Program-made: the position numbers and the translations under genes
Notes under the pieces: model-generated
What the model saw: only the letters and a program-made list of their open reading frames with translations
Told to the model about the DNA's origin: nothing
Databases searched by the model: none
NCBI GenBank assembly: GCA_900550065.1
Contig: URQR01000115.1
Coordinates: 1 to 6,643, forward strand
Reading direction: 5' to 3'
Length of the DNA: 6,643 nucleotides
From: an uncultured Eubacteriales bacterium
GTDB lineage: Bacteria > Bacillota > Clostridia > UBA1381 > UMGS1253
Part shown: positions 1 to 5,955 of the stretch, one piece after another
How positions within the stretch are numbered: position 1 is the first letter of the stretch
Layout: the number at the start of each line of letters is the position of its first letter

Positions 1-1027
1 AGCCGCTGTCCGCTACGGAAGCGGAGAAACGCGTCAACATATTCGGGATGTTTTTATGAATAATCGTGATTCTCGTCTCTGTTTCACGGTCCATGTAGCA
101 ATTCGGCAGGTTGACCGAGTTTGTAATATTGCCGTTTTCCAAATAGTCGGCCAGCTCCTGCGCCGCCATTACCGCGCAATTGTCCTCAGATTCCTTTGTG
201 GACGCGCCGAGATGGGGGATTGCGATTACGTTATCCATCTTGAGTGTATCTTCATTCGGGAAGTCTACGAAATACTTTGCTACAATACCGTCGGCAATTG
301 CCTGTCTCAGCGCGTCCGTATCAACAAGCTCGCCGCGCGAGAAGTTTAGTATGCGTACGCCCTGCTTCATCTGTCCAAACTGCTCCGTGCTCAGCATGGA
401 GCGAGTGGAGTCGTTGAGCGGAAGATGCAGTGTAATATAGTCGCAGTTTGCGAAAATATCCTTTAAATCAGCCGCCTTTTTCGCGCTGCGCGACAAGTTC
501 CAAGCCGCGTCAACCGACAGATACGGGTCGTAGCCAATGACCTCCATACCGAGACTAAGCGCCGTATTGGCAACCATAACGCCGATTGCGCCGAGACCGA
601 CCACGCCGAGCGTCTTGCCCATAAGCTCCTGTCCCGCAAAAGCGCTCTTGCCCTTTTCAACCATCTTTGCAACTGCGTCGCCGTTTCCAATCAGCGTCTT
701 CGCCCATTCGATCCCGCCGACGATGTCGCGCGAGGAAAGCAGCAGCGCCGCCATTGTGAGTTCTTTTACTGCATTTGCGTTTGCGCCCGGCGTGTTAAAT
801 ACAACGATTCCCTTTTCCGAGCACTTGTCAATCGGGATATTGTTTACGCCTGCGCCCGCGCGCGCAACCGCCTTCAAAGACGCCGGCAGCTCCATGTCGT
901 GCATGGCAAAGCTGCGCAGGATAATACCATCCGCGTCGGCGGACACATCGTCCGTAATTGTATATGTATCTTTATCGAGTTCGTCAAGACCACACTTCGC
1001 AATTTTATTGAGTGTAAGAATTTTCAT
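1..1027 (-). CDS. serA: D-3-phosphoglycerate dehydrogenase, C-terminus cut by the window edge
   Basis: This enzyme oxidises 3-phosphoglycerate to 3-phosphohydroxypyruvate with NAD+, the first step of phosphorylated serine synthesis in the cytosol. The 342 visible residues, which I translated by hand, show an N-terminal substrate-binding part, including R38 and the conserved ARAGAGVNNI stretch at 55-64. They also show a Rossmann NAD site (G144-x-G146-x-x-G149, with acidic D167) and the 2-hydroxyacid dehydrogenase catalytic set R231 (SRGELVD), E259 (FPNED) and H272 (PHLGAST). An ACT-like strand begins at about residue 318 (TRITIIHKNIPNML), so the missing part should be the rest of a single ACT domain. 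The protein would then be a short SerA without the extra intervening domain of longer forms. The ATG at 1027 has AAAGAGGG (1037-1044) nine bases upstream, beside the serC stop. The serC-serA gap is only 18 bp, so co-transcription and perhaps translational coupling are likely. No frameshift is seen. Confidence 0.95.
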   Translation of the reverse strand, partial: MKILTLNKIAKCGLDELDKDTYTITDDVSADADGIILRSFAMHDMELPASLKAVARAGAGVNNIPIDKCSEKGIVVFNTPGANANAVKELTMAALLLSSRDIVGGIEWAKTLIGNGDAVAKMVEKGKSAFAGQELMGKTLGVVGLGAIGVMVANTALSLGMEVIGYDPYLSVDAAWNLSRSAKKAADLKDIFANCDYITLHLPLNDSTRSMLSTEQFGQMKQGVRILNFSRGELVDTDALRQAIADGIVAKYFVDFPNEDTLKMDNVIAIPHLGASTKESEDNCAVMAAQELADYLENGNITNSVNLPNCYMDRETETRITIIHKNIPNMLTRFSASVADSG

Positions 1028-1045
1028 CCTCTATAACCCTCTTTC

Positions 1046-2125
1046 TTATTTGTTTGCCGCTTCAAATTTTTCCATAAATTCAATCAGCGCCTTTACGCCC
1101 TCAATCGGCATCGCGTTGTAAATGCTTGCGCGCATACCGCCCATGCTCCTGTGGCCGCCGAGGTTCACAAGGCCCGCTTCCTTTGCTTCTGCAACAAAGC
1201 GCTTTTCCATATCCGTATCGCCGATTACGAACGTTACATTCATCATGGAACGGTCTTTCTTCGCTACACGGCCCTTAAACAGCTTCGAATTGTCGAGGTA
1301 GTCATAAAGCATAGCCGCTTTTTTCTCGTTGATTTTTTGCAGCTCTGCAACGCCGCCCATTTCTTTGACCCAATCAAGCATCAGCTTGAGCATATAAATC
1401 GTATACGTCGGCGGTGTGTTGAGCATCGAGCCCTTTTCAAAGTTCACTTTATAATTGTACAGCTCCGGTGTAATATCCATGCAGCTATCCATCAAATCGT
1501 CGCGAACGATGACTGCCGCAACGCCCGCCGGGCCCATATTCTTCTGCGCGCCCGCAAAAATCAGGCCGAACTTGCTAACGTCGTACACCTCCGAAAGGAT
1601 ACACGACGACATATCCGTTACAATCGGCACACCCTTTGTGTCGGGCAGCTTCGTAAAGCGTGTCCCGGCAACGGTATTGTTCATACACATATAGAAATAA
1701 TCCGCGTTCGGGTCGATATCCGCCTCGTTAAATTCCGGTATATGGTCGTACGCACTTTCCTCAGAGGATGCAAGCACACGTACATTACCGTACTTTTTCG
1801 CAAGTTTAATCGCCTTTTTCGACCACATGCCCGTATCTACGAAATCGGCGCTGCCCTTTTTCATCAAATTCAGCGGAACCGCGTCGAACTGCGCCGTTGC
1901 GCCGCCCTGCATAAACAGGATGTTGTAATTGTCCGGAATCTGCATTACCTCGCGCAGGCTGGAAAATGCGGAGTCAATAATCGCCTGATACTCCTTTGAG
2001 CGGTGGCTCATTTCCATAACCGACATGCCGGAATTTTGGTAGCACAGCATCTCGTCAGCCGCAATTTTCAGAACCGATTCCGGCATTGCGGACGGGCCGG
2101 CAGAAAAGTTATATACACGTTTCAT
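1046..2125 (-). CDS. serC: Phosphoserine aminotransferase
   Basis: SerC converts 3-phosphohydroxypyruvate plus glutamate to O-phosphoserine and 2-oxoglutarate using PLP. It acts directly after SerA; members of the family can also serve pyridoxine synthesis. The 359 residues match the usual family length. Visible landmarks are the N-terminal YNFSAGPSAMP, H41-R42 in the substrate pocket, the phosphate-binding GGATAQF loop at 74-80, and W101, which stacks on the cofactor. Further along are D171, which pairs with the pyridine nitrogen, Schiff-base lysine K195 (AGAQKNMGPAG), the NTPPTY loop at 236-241 and GGHRSMGGMRAS near 323-334 with substrate arginines. The ATG at 2125 follows GGGGAGG (2136-2142) by ten bases. 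The gene is first in a two-gene unit with serA, behind its own strong promoter. No phosphoserine phosphatase gene lies in the window, so the last step is encoded elsewhere. Confidence 0.97.
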   Translation of the reverse strand: MKRVYNFSAGPSAMPESVLKIAADEMLCYQNSGMSVMEMSHRSKEYQAIIDSAFSSLREVMQIPDNYNILFMQGGATAQFDAVPLNLMKKGSADFVDTGMWSKKAIKLAKKYGNVRVLASSEESAYDHIPEFNEADIDPNADYFYMCMNNTVAGTRFTKLPDTKGVPIVTDMSSCILSEVYDVSKFGLIFAGAQKNMGPAGVAAVIVRDDLMDSCMDITPELYNYKVNFEKGSMLNTPPTYTIYMLKLMLDWVKEMGGVAELQKINEKKAAMLYDYLDNSKLFKGRVAKKDRSMMNVTFVIGDTDMEKRFVAEAKEAGLVNLGGHRSMGGMRASIYNAMPIEGVKALIEFMEKFEAANK

Positions 2126-2158
2126 CTATCAGATACCTCCCCAGATTTTATACCTTTC

Positions 2159-2188
2159 ATTATACTACTTTGCGCCCCGCACCGTCAA
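2159..2188 (-). promoter_or_regulatory. Sigma-A-type promoter of serC-serA
   Basis: On the minus strand, TTGACG (2183-2188) and TATAAT (2159-2164) are separated by 18 bp: a five-of-six -35 and a perfect -10. Transcription should start near 2152, giving a leader of about 27 nt that holds little beyond the ribosome binding site at 2136-2142. There is therefore no room for a T-box or riboswitch. Any serine control would have to be by a DNA-binding protein or by enzyme feedback. Confidence 0.8.
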
Positions 2189-2200
2189 GACTACGACGGC

Positions 2201-2252
2201 AAAAAAAGTAAAAAAACAGATGTTTTGCAGGATTAGTCCTCATATACCTGCA
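2201..2252 (-). terminator. Possible weak terminator after degV
   Basis: In the degV transcript, TGCAGG (2247-2252) and CCTGCA (2226-2231) form a perfect 6-bp stem around a 15-nt loop that contains the degV stop codon. Nine bases later there is a run of seven T (2210-2216), then AC and a second run of seven T (2201-2207). The spacing between stem and first T run is longer than in a classic intrinsic terminator, so this is only a candidate. Its position just upstream of the serC promoter is what a unit boundary would look like. Confidence 0.35.
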
Positions 2253-3123
2253 CCGGATGCTTTAATTTATAAAAAATTGCCAGTGTTCCGGGGCCGATGT
2301 GCGTTCCAACCGTCGCGCCAATCTGCGACTCCATTACAAGCTCGCGCTCTTCGCCAAATTCCGCTTTCACCGCCGCCCAAAGCTGCTCGGCACGGTCGGG
2401 CACCTGTGAGTTGACCATACAAAAATATGGGTCGTCAAGGTCAATGTCCGATGCTTTTATTTTTTTAATCATTTTTGAAATAATCGTCTTGCTGCCGCGG
2501 AATTTGTCGATTGCCTCCATGACACCGCCCCGCACGGATAAAACGGGCTTTAAGTCGAGCAGCGTCCCGGCAATCAGGCTCGCTTTATTGATTCGGCCGC
2601 CCTTTTCAAGATACTTGAGCGTGTCGACCACGACCAGCACATCCGTCTTACAACGAAACGCCTTAATTCCCGCCACGATTTCCGGAAGCGTTTTCCCTTC
2701 CTTTTGCAGGCGCATCGCCTCCTGCACCATTGCGACGATATACAGAGAATAGCCCATAGAATCCACGACTTCAATCTTTGCGTCCGGCATATCCTCTAAT
2801 ATATTCTGCTTTGCAAGGTTTGCCGCCTGATATGTCCCGCTGCCCTTCGAGGAAATCGTGACATAAATGAGCGCGTCGTGTCCGGCGAGTCCCTCTCGCA
2901 TCATCGCCTCAATAACGGGGATCGTGGGCTGCGAGGTCGTCGGGATTTGGTGCGACTTACTCAGCTTCTCGTAAAATACGTCCGTGCTCATCTCAACCCA
3001 GTCGAGCGCGCTCGTACCGTCCTCGAAAATGATTGGCATACCGAGCACGGCAATATCGTGCTCCTGTGCAAAATCATGTGGGATGTCCGACGTGGAGTCT
3101 ACCATATACTTAATGTTCATCAT
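2233..3123 (-). CDS. DegV family (FakB-like) fatty-acid-binding protein
   Basis: DegV proteins bind a single fatty acid. In Firmicutes the FakB members present it to the kinase FakA for phosphorylation and entry into phospholipid synthesis. The 296 residues are of normal length and show the family signature in order: VDSTSD at 8-13, PTTSQPT at 61-67, SSKGSGTYQ at 91-99, VDTLKYLEKGGRI at 166-178, KPVLSVRGG at 192-200, and the closing THIGPGT at 274-280, whose H275 aligns with the carboxylate-binding histidine of FakB. There is no signal peptide or membrane segment, so it is cytosolic. Two ATG codons lie side by side; the first, at 3123, has AGGAGG (3133-3138) nine bases upstream and is preferred. 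It is the last gene of the DUF362-trmL-degV cluster, 39 bp after trmL. The bound lipid cannot be told from the sequence, and no fakA gene is present here. Confidence 0.93.
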   Translation of the reverse strand: MMNIKYMVDSTSDIPHDFAQEHDIAVLGMPIIFEDGTSALDWVEMSTDVFYEKLSKSHQIPTTSQPTIPVIEAMMREGLAGHDALIYVTISSKGSGTYQAANLAKQNILEDMPDAKIEVVDSMGYSLYIVAMVQEAMRLQKEGKTLPEIVAGIKAFRCKTDVLVVVDTLKYLEKGGRINKASLIAGTLLDLKPVLSVRGGVMEAIDKFRGSKTIISKMIKKIKASDIDLDDPYFCMVNSQVPDRAEQLWAAVKAEFGEERELVMESQIGATVGTHIGPGTLAIFYKLKHPVQVYED

Positions 3124-3162
3124 ACTCTATTTCCTCCTATAAAATATAGTTGTAAAACGAAT

Positions 3163-3657
3163 CTACCATTTAAATTTTGTAAGCGCGCCCGCCTGCTTGA
3201 GCGAGAGAAAGTCCGTCTGCCGCAGCGCTTCGTATAAAACGACCGCAACCGAGTTGGACAAATTTAGACTGCGCGCATCCGGAATCATAGGAATACGGAT
3301 ACAGTCCTTTTTATGCGCGTATAACAACTCCTCCGGCAGCCCGGCGGTCTCTTTTCCGAACATGATGTAGTCGCCGTCCGCAAAACGTGCCTCACAGTGG
3401 TTTTTCGGCGCTTTTGTGCTTGCATAGTAGCAGGTAATGCCTGCATTTTTAGTAAAAAAGTCGTCCAAATTTTCATAGTAGGTGATGTCGAGCAGATACC
3501 AGTAGTCGAGCCCGGCACGCTTTAGGTTCTTATCCGTGATTTCAAAGCCGGTCGGCTTAATAATGTGTAGCCGGCTGCCCGTTGCGGCACATGTGCGCGC
3601 AATGTTGCCCGTGTTTTGCGGAATTTCCGGTTCATGCAGTACAATATTAAAACTCAA
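3163..3657 (-). CDS. trmL: tRNA (cytidine/uridine(34)-2'-O)-methyltransferase, TTG start
   Basis: This SPOUT-class enzyme transfers a methyl group from S-adenosylmethionine to the 2'-hydroxyl of the wobble nucleotide of leucine tRNAs, aiding decoding. The 164 residues fit the compact TrmL form, which is a trefoil-knot domain with no separate RNA-binding domain. The start EPEIPQNTGNIARTC (9-23), the GKETAGLP loop (101-108), the R121-I-P-M and the LNLSNSVAVVLYEALRQ stretch (131-147) are the knot and SAM-binding motifs. The start is TTG at 3655-3657. It is chosen because the TrmL N-terminus (FNIVLHEPEIPQNTGN) begins three codons later, no in-frame ATG or GTG lies upstream, and an in-frame stop occurs about 30 bases before it. 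The ribosome site is weak (a GGGAAG run seven bases upstream). It follows the DUF362 gene by 22 bp and precedes degV by 39 bp, so it is probably co-transcribed with both. Confidence 0.93.
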   Translation of the reverse strand: MSFNIVLHEPEIPQNTGNIARTCAATGSRLHIIKPTGFEITDKNLKRAGLDYWYLLDITYYENLDDFFTKNAGITCYYASTKAPKNHCEARFADGDYIMFGKETAGLPEELLYAHKKDCIRIPMIPDARSLNLSNSVAVVLYEALRQTDFLSLKQAGALTKFKW

Positions 3658-3679
3658 ATCAGTTCTTCCCTTCGTTGTT

Positions 3680-4831
3680 TTAATGCTTTAATACAAATTT
3701 CATCAGCGCACTCCGCTTGGAGACAATGGCCTTTTTGGGGCAGAGCTCCTGACAGCAGAAACAATGGATACATTTTTGCTTTGCCAGTTGCGGGTAGCCG
3801 TCTTTCATCTCAATTGCCTTTGCGGGGCAGCGGCGCATACACTCGCCGCAGCCGACGCAGACGTGCGTATCAAAGCGCGGAATCGGTGCAAGATAGGCGT
3901 TGAGCGCGTGCGACAGCCGCTTCGGAATCCATTTTCGATCTAAAAAATCCGGCGTGCCGAGCGGCGGCTTCACCAAATCGTGAATTTTCATCGCTTCAAA
4001 ATTGTCGCCGGCCAAGCGCAGCCCTTCGATAGAAGCGGGGCACAGCCCACGTGCGATAGACTCTGCAATGGTCGGTGCTTCGTCCGGCGTAATCCCGACG
4101 AGCGCGGTCGCGGCAAGGTCTAATGCATAGGGGTTTGCGCTGGCAAGCACCGCGCCGATATGCTTTTTGACGCCGCCGGACGGACCTTCACCCTCCATCC
4201 CCCAAATCGCGTCCATAATTGCAAGCGTAGGGCGGGTAAGCTGGCACAAATCGACGAGCATAGAGCAAAAGTCCTCCTTCTGCGGCAGCGAAAAGTGATA
4301 CTCCGCCTTATAAATGCCCGGTACTGCGCCAAACATGTTTTTTACCGCCCCGGAGTAAAACGTCATCATATGCGTTTTCAGCTTTGGTACGGTGATGACC
4401 ACATCCGCGTCGAGAATCGGCTTGATAATTGGGAACGATTTGACCGTTTTTCCTTCGGGAAAGGGGATCGTTTCAAAGCTTGTGTCATAGTTGAGCCGAA
4501 CGCCGAGCTCGCTGGCGATTTCTTCAATTTTACAGCCCTTATAGACACTTTTTAGCACGGTTTCGTTGTACAGTCCGCCCGGGCTGTCCGCAATCGTGAC
4601 GATACCGCCGGCTTCCATAACTGTTTGGGCAAGCGCCTTCGCGAATACGCTGTGCGTCGTCACTGCGTCGTCTGGGTTTTTGCGCATAAGCAGATTGAGC
4701 TTTAACAATACCTTATCGCCCGGCTTAATAAACGTTTCAATTCCGCCGAGGTTGTCAAACGACTGCTCGATTGCCCGCTTTACCAATTTATATTCATAAG
4801 CGCCGCATTTTAAAACGGAAACTGTTTCCAT
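3680..4831 (-). CDS. DUF362 domain protein with C-terminal 2[4Fe-4S] ferredoxin module
   Basis: The protein has 383 residues. Positions of roughly 1-290 form a DUF362 domain: KPGDKVLLKLNLL at 36-48, TTHSVFAKALAQ at 58-69, ADSPGG at 81-86, VVITVPKLKTHMMTFYSGAVKNMFG with the conserved K-x-K-T-H near 150-154, and IMDAIWGMEGEGPSGG at 205-220. Residues 325-364 carry two ferredoxin clusters, C325-C328-C331-C335-P and C354-C357-C360-C364-P, each able to bind [4Fe-4S]. The function of DUF362 is not established; the Fe-S part suggests electron transfer. No signal peptide or membrane segment is seen. An in-frame ATG at 4897 would add 22 residues, but it lies upstream of the predicted transcription start and has no ribosome site. 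The ATG at 4831 follows GAGGGG by nine bases and is the likely start. It is the first gene of the unit with trmL and degV. Confidence 0.9.
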   Translation of the reverse strand: METVSVLKCGAYEYKLVKRAIEQSFDNLGGIETFIKPGDKVLLKLNLLMRKNPDDAVTTHSVFAKALAQTVMEAGGIVTIADSPGGLYNETVLKSVYKGCKIEEIASELGVRLNYDTSFETIPFPEGKTVKSFPIIKPILDADVVITVPKLKTHMMTFYSGAVKNMFGAVPGIYKAEYHFSLPQKEDFCSMLVDLCQLTRPTLAIMDAIWGMEGEGPSGGVKKHIGAVLASANPYALDLAATALVGITPDEAPTIAESIARGLCPASIEGLRLAGDNFEAMKIHDLVKPPLGTPDFLDRKWIPKRLSHALNAYLAPIPRFDTHVCVGCGECMRRCPAKAIEMKDGYPQLAKQKCIHCFCCQELCPKKAIVSKRSALMKFVLKH

Positions 4832-4840
4832 AAAAAGAAT

Positions 4841-4846
4841 CCCCTC
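4841..4846 (-). promoter_or_regulatory. Ribosome binding site that fixes the DUF362 start
   Basis: GAGGGG on the minus strand sits nine bases before the ATG at 4831. It is the only strong Shine-Dalgarno match near the possible starts, and it decides for the 383-residue form rather than the longer reading frame that opens at 4897. Confidence 0.8.
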
Positions 4847-4868
4847 GCCATAAATAGTAACGGTCTCT

Positions 4869-4897
4869 ATTATATCAATATATAAGTGTAAATTCAA
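4869..4897 (-). promoter_or_regulatory. Sigma-A-type promoter of DUF362-trmL-degV
   Basis: On the minus strand TTGAAT (4892-4897) and TATAAT (4869-4874) are 17 bp apart, which is the optimal spacing. Transcription is expected near 4862, leaving a leader of about 31 nt. The 96-bp gap 4832-4927 holds only this promoter and the ribosome site. I find no convincing terminator for the regulator gene before it, so read-through from that gene is possible. A TATAT-CA-ATATA symmetry (4871-4882) overlaps the -10 and is probably just AT richness. Confidence 0.75.
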
Positions 4898-4927
4898 TAT
4901 GCAAAAGAAAGTTTAGACGAAGGCAAT

Positions 4928-5800
4928 CTATTTCCTGTTTGGTGATGATGCGCACTGTGCTCTGTATTCTGTCGGCGTTACGCCTATATGCCGTTTAAAA
5001 ATGCGGTTAAAGTACGTCACATTATTAAAGCCCGTGGCAAGCGAGACCGCAATCACGGAATCGTCCGTTTCACGCAGCAGCGCACACGCCTTTTCGAGCC
5101 GTATCTCATTGAGGTAGGTGGAAAAAGACTTTCCGGTTTGTTTTTTATAGAGCCTGCCGAGATAGTTTTCGTTTAAGTAATAAATCCTTGACAGCCCGCG
5201 CAGCGTCAGCGTATTCTGATAGTATTTCTGCGCGTATCCATTCAGGGCACTGACGGCCCAATGCGCGCCGGAGCGCACGCTAAGCCCCTGCGAGGTGTAA
5301 ATTAGGCTGATATAGTTTTTGATAACGCCTGCCGCACCGATAAAGTGCTCGACCTCGGAGACGGAAACCTCGGGCGGCATTGCGCGCAGCAGTGCATCCC
5401 TATCCGCTTTCGTCAGCTTTTGTACGCGGTTGATTTTTGCTTCCATTTCGCGGCTGCTGCAATTTAAATTGCCGATATAAATAATACACATCGGCTTATC
5501 AGCAATATAGAGCGGGACGGCAATTTCGGTCAGGCCGAGCGGGCAGACGCCGGCGTAGGCGTGCCCGCCGTCAAAAGCCTTTTTTACACTCAGCCCCTTA
5601 CAGGCAAAGCAGAGCCGCAGCCCCTTGTCCGTCGTTTTCGCGGCGTTGCACAGGGCAGAGGAATGGATCCGGTTCTGTTCCTTAATCCGCAGCGCCTCGT
5701 TTTGCAGAATACCGGACACATCGTGGATACACACGTGCGCCGAGGTGTTTTTTTCTATACATTCAATTAAGTTTTGCAGAGACGATTTTTCGATCGGCAT
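4928..5800 (-). CDS. AraC-family transcriptional regulator with N-terminal PocR sensor domain
   Basis: The protein has 290 residues. Positions of about 5-165 resemble the PocR ligand-binding domain: a cysteine set C51, C64, C67 and C86, with GVCPLGLTEIAVPLYI (84-99) corresponding to the conserved C-H-x-G-L-x-x-x-x-x-P-I core, followed by the IIYIGNL strand (106-112). Residues of about 185-282 are an AraC-type DNA-binding domain with two helix-turn-helix units, LRGLSRIYYLNENYLGRLYKKQTG (about 200-223) and VIAVSLATGFNNVTYFNRIFKRHIG (about 249-273), ending in the typical V-T-P-x-E-Y-R at 274-280. PocR domains are known from regulators such as Salmonella PocR, which responds to 1,2-propanediol; the ligand here is unknown. 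The cysteines could hold a metal or sense redox state. The ATG at 5800 has an AAGGTG site only five bases upstream. It is divergent from the flavoprotein gene at 5956 and probably controls it and itself. Confidence 0.9.
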   Translation of the reverse strand: MPIEKSSLQNLIECIEKNTSAHVCIHDVSGILQNEALRIKEQNRIHSSALCNAAKTTDKGLRLCFACKGLSVKKAFDGGHAYAGVCPLGLTEIAVPLYIADKPMCIIYIGNLNCSSREMEAKINRVQKLTKADRDALLRAMPPEVSVSEVEHFIGAAGVIKNYISLIYTSQGLSVRSGAHWAVSALNGYAQKYYQNTLTLRGLSRIYYLNENYLGRLYKKQTGKSFSTYLNEIRLEKACALLRETDDSVIAVSLATGFNNVTYFNRIFKRHIGVTPTEYRAQCASSPNRK

Positions 5801-5836
5801 CGTATCACCTTATCCTGAATGATTCATTTGTGAACT

Positions 5837-5865
5837 ATTTTATCATAAATATCAGATTTGTTCAA
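5837..5865 (-). promoter_or_regulatory. Promoter of the PocR-AraC regulator gene
   Basis: On the minus strand TTGAAC (5860-5865) and TAAAAT (5837-5842) are 17 bp apart; the transcript should start near 5830 with a leader of about 30 nt. The -35 box lies inside the first inverted repeat (5853-5876), mostly in its spacer, so a protein bound there would block this promoter. Autorepression is inferred. Confidence 0.6.
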
Positions 5866-5876
5866 TATCAAATCTG
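5853..5876. repeat. Inverted repeat 1, probable operator half of the divergent control region
   Basis: The arms CAGATTTG (5853-5860) and CAAATCTG (5869-5876) are a perfect 8-bp inverted repeat around an 8-bp spacer. The repeat lies outside both predicted transcripts, so it should act as DNA rather than as an RNA hairpin. Its spacer holds most of the -35 of the regulator promoter. It shares three bases (CTG, 5874-5876) with the next repeat. Confidence 0.7.
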
Positions 5877-5896
5877 TTTTGTATAAGACAAAACAG
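5874..5896. repeat. Inverted repeat 2, probable operator at the oxidoreductase -35 region
   Basis: The arms CTGTTTTGT (5874-5882) and ACAAAACAG (5888-5896) are a perfect 9-bp inverted repeat with a 5-bp spacer. The right arm covers the place where a -35 box would sit relative to the TATAAT at 5910. Its half-site matches that of repeat 1 at seven of nine positions. The centres of the two repeats are about 20.5 bp apart, close to two helical turns. Confidence 0.75.
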
Positions 5897-5915
5897 CGCG
5901 GCGGTAGTATATAAT
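5885..5915 (+). promoter_or_regulatory. Probable activator-dependent promoter of the FAD oxidoreductase gene
   Basis: A perfect TATAAT (5910-5915) precedes the plus-strand gene. The best -35 match is only AAGACA (5885-5890), and at 19 bp it is too far away. A good -10 with a poor -35, overlapped by an inverted repeat, is typical of promoters that need an activator. Transcription would start near 5922. Confidence 0.5.
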
Positions 5916-5955
5916 AAAGATATAGTTTTATGGAAAAAGAAAGGATGGGTACACA

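Noticed and set aside
537..1121. A 194-codon plus-strand reading frame antisense to serA and the end of serC
   Set aside because: It is a low-complexity Ser/Ala/Pro-rich translation of the opposite strand of serA, without a start signal.
1151..1999. A 282-codon plus-strand reading frame antisense to serC
   Set aside because: serC is certain on the other strand with every catalytic residue in place. The antisense frame has no ribosome site or recognisable domain and is rich in Arg, His and Ile, as expected from a codon-biased shadow.
4832..4897. A 22-residue N-terminal extension of the DUF362 protein starting at the ATG at 4897
   Set aside because: The extension overlaps the predicted promoter, has no ribosome site, and adds an atypical leader before the family N-terminus.
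4898..4927. A TAGA/TCTA stem with outer GAAA/TTTC pairs after the regulator gene as a terminator
   Set aside because: The stem is short, AT-rich and asymmetric, and the T run is interrupted; too weak to call.
5816..5826. Small palindrome TGAAT-G-ATTCA in the regulator leader
   Set aside because: Five-base arms in AT-rich DNA are expected by chance, and the half-site is unrelated to the two repeats at 5853-5896.
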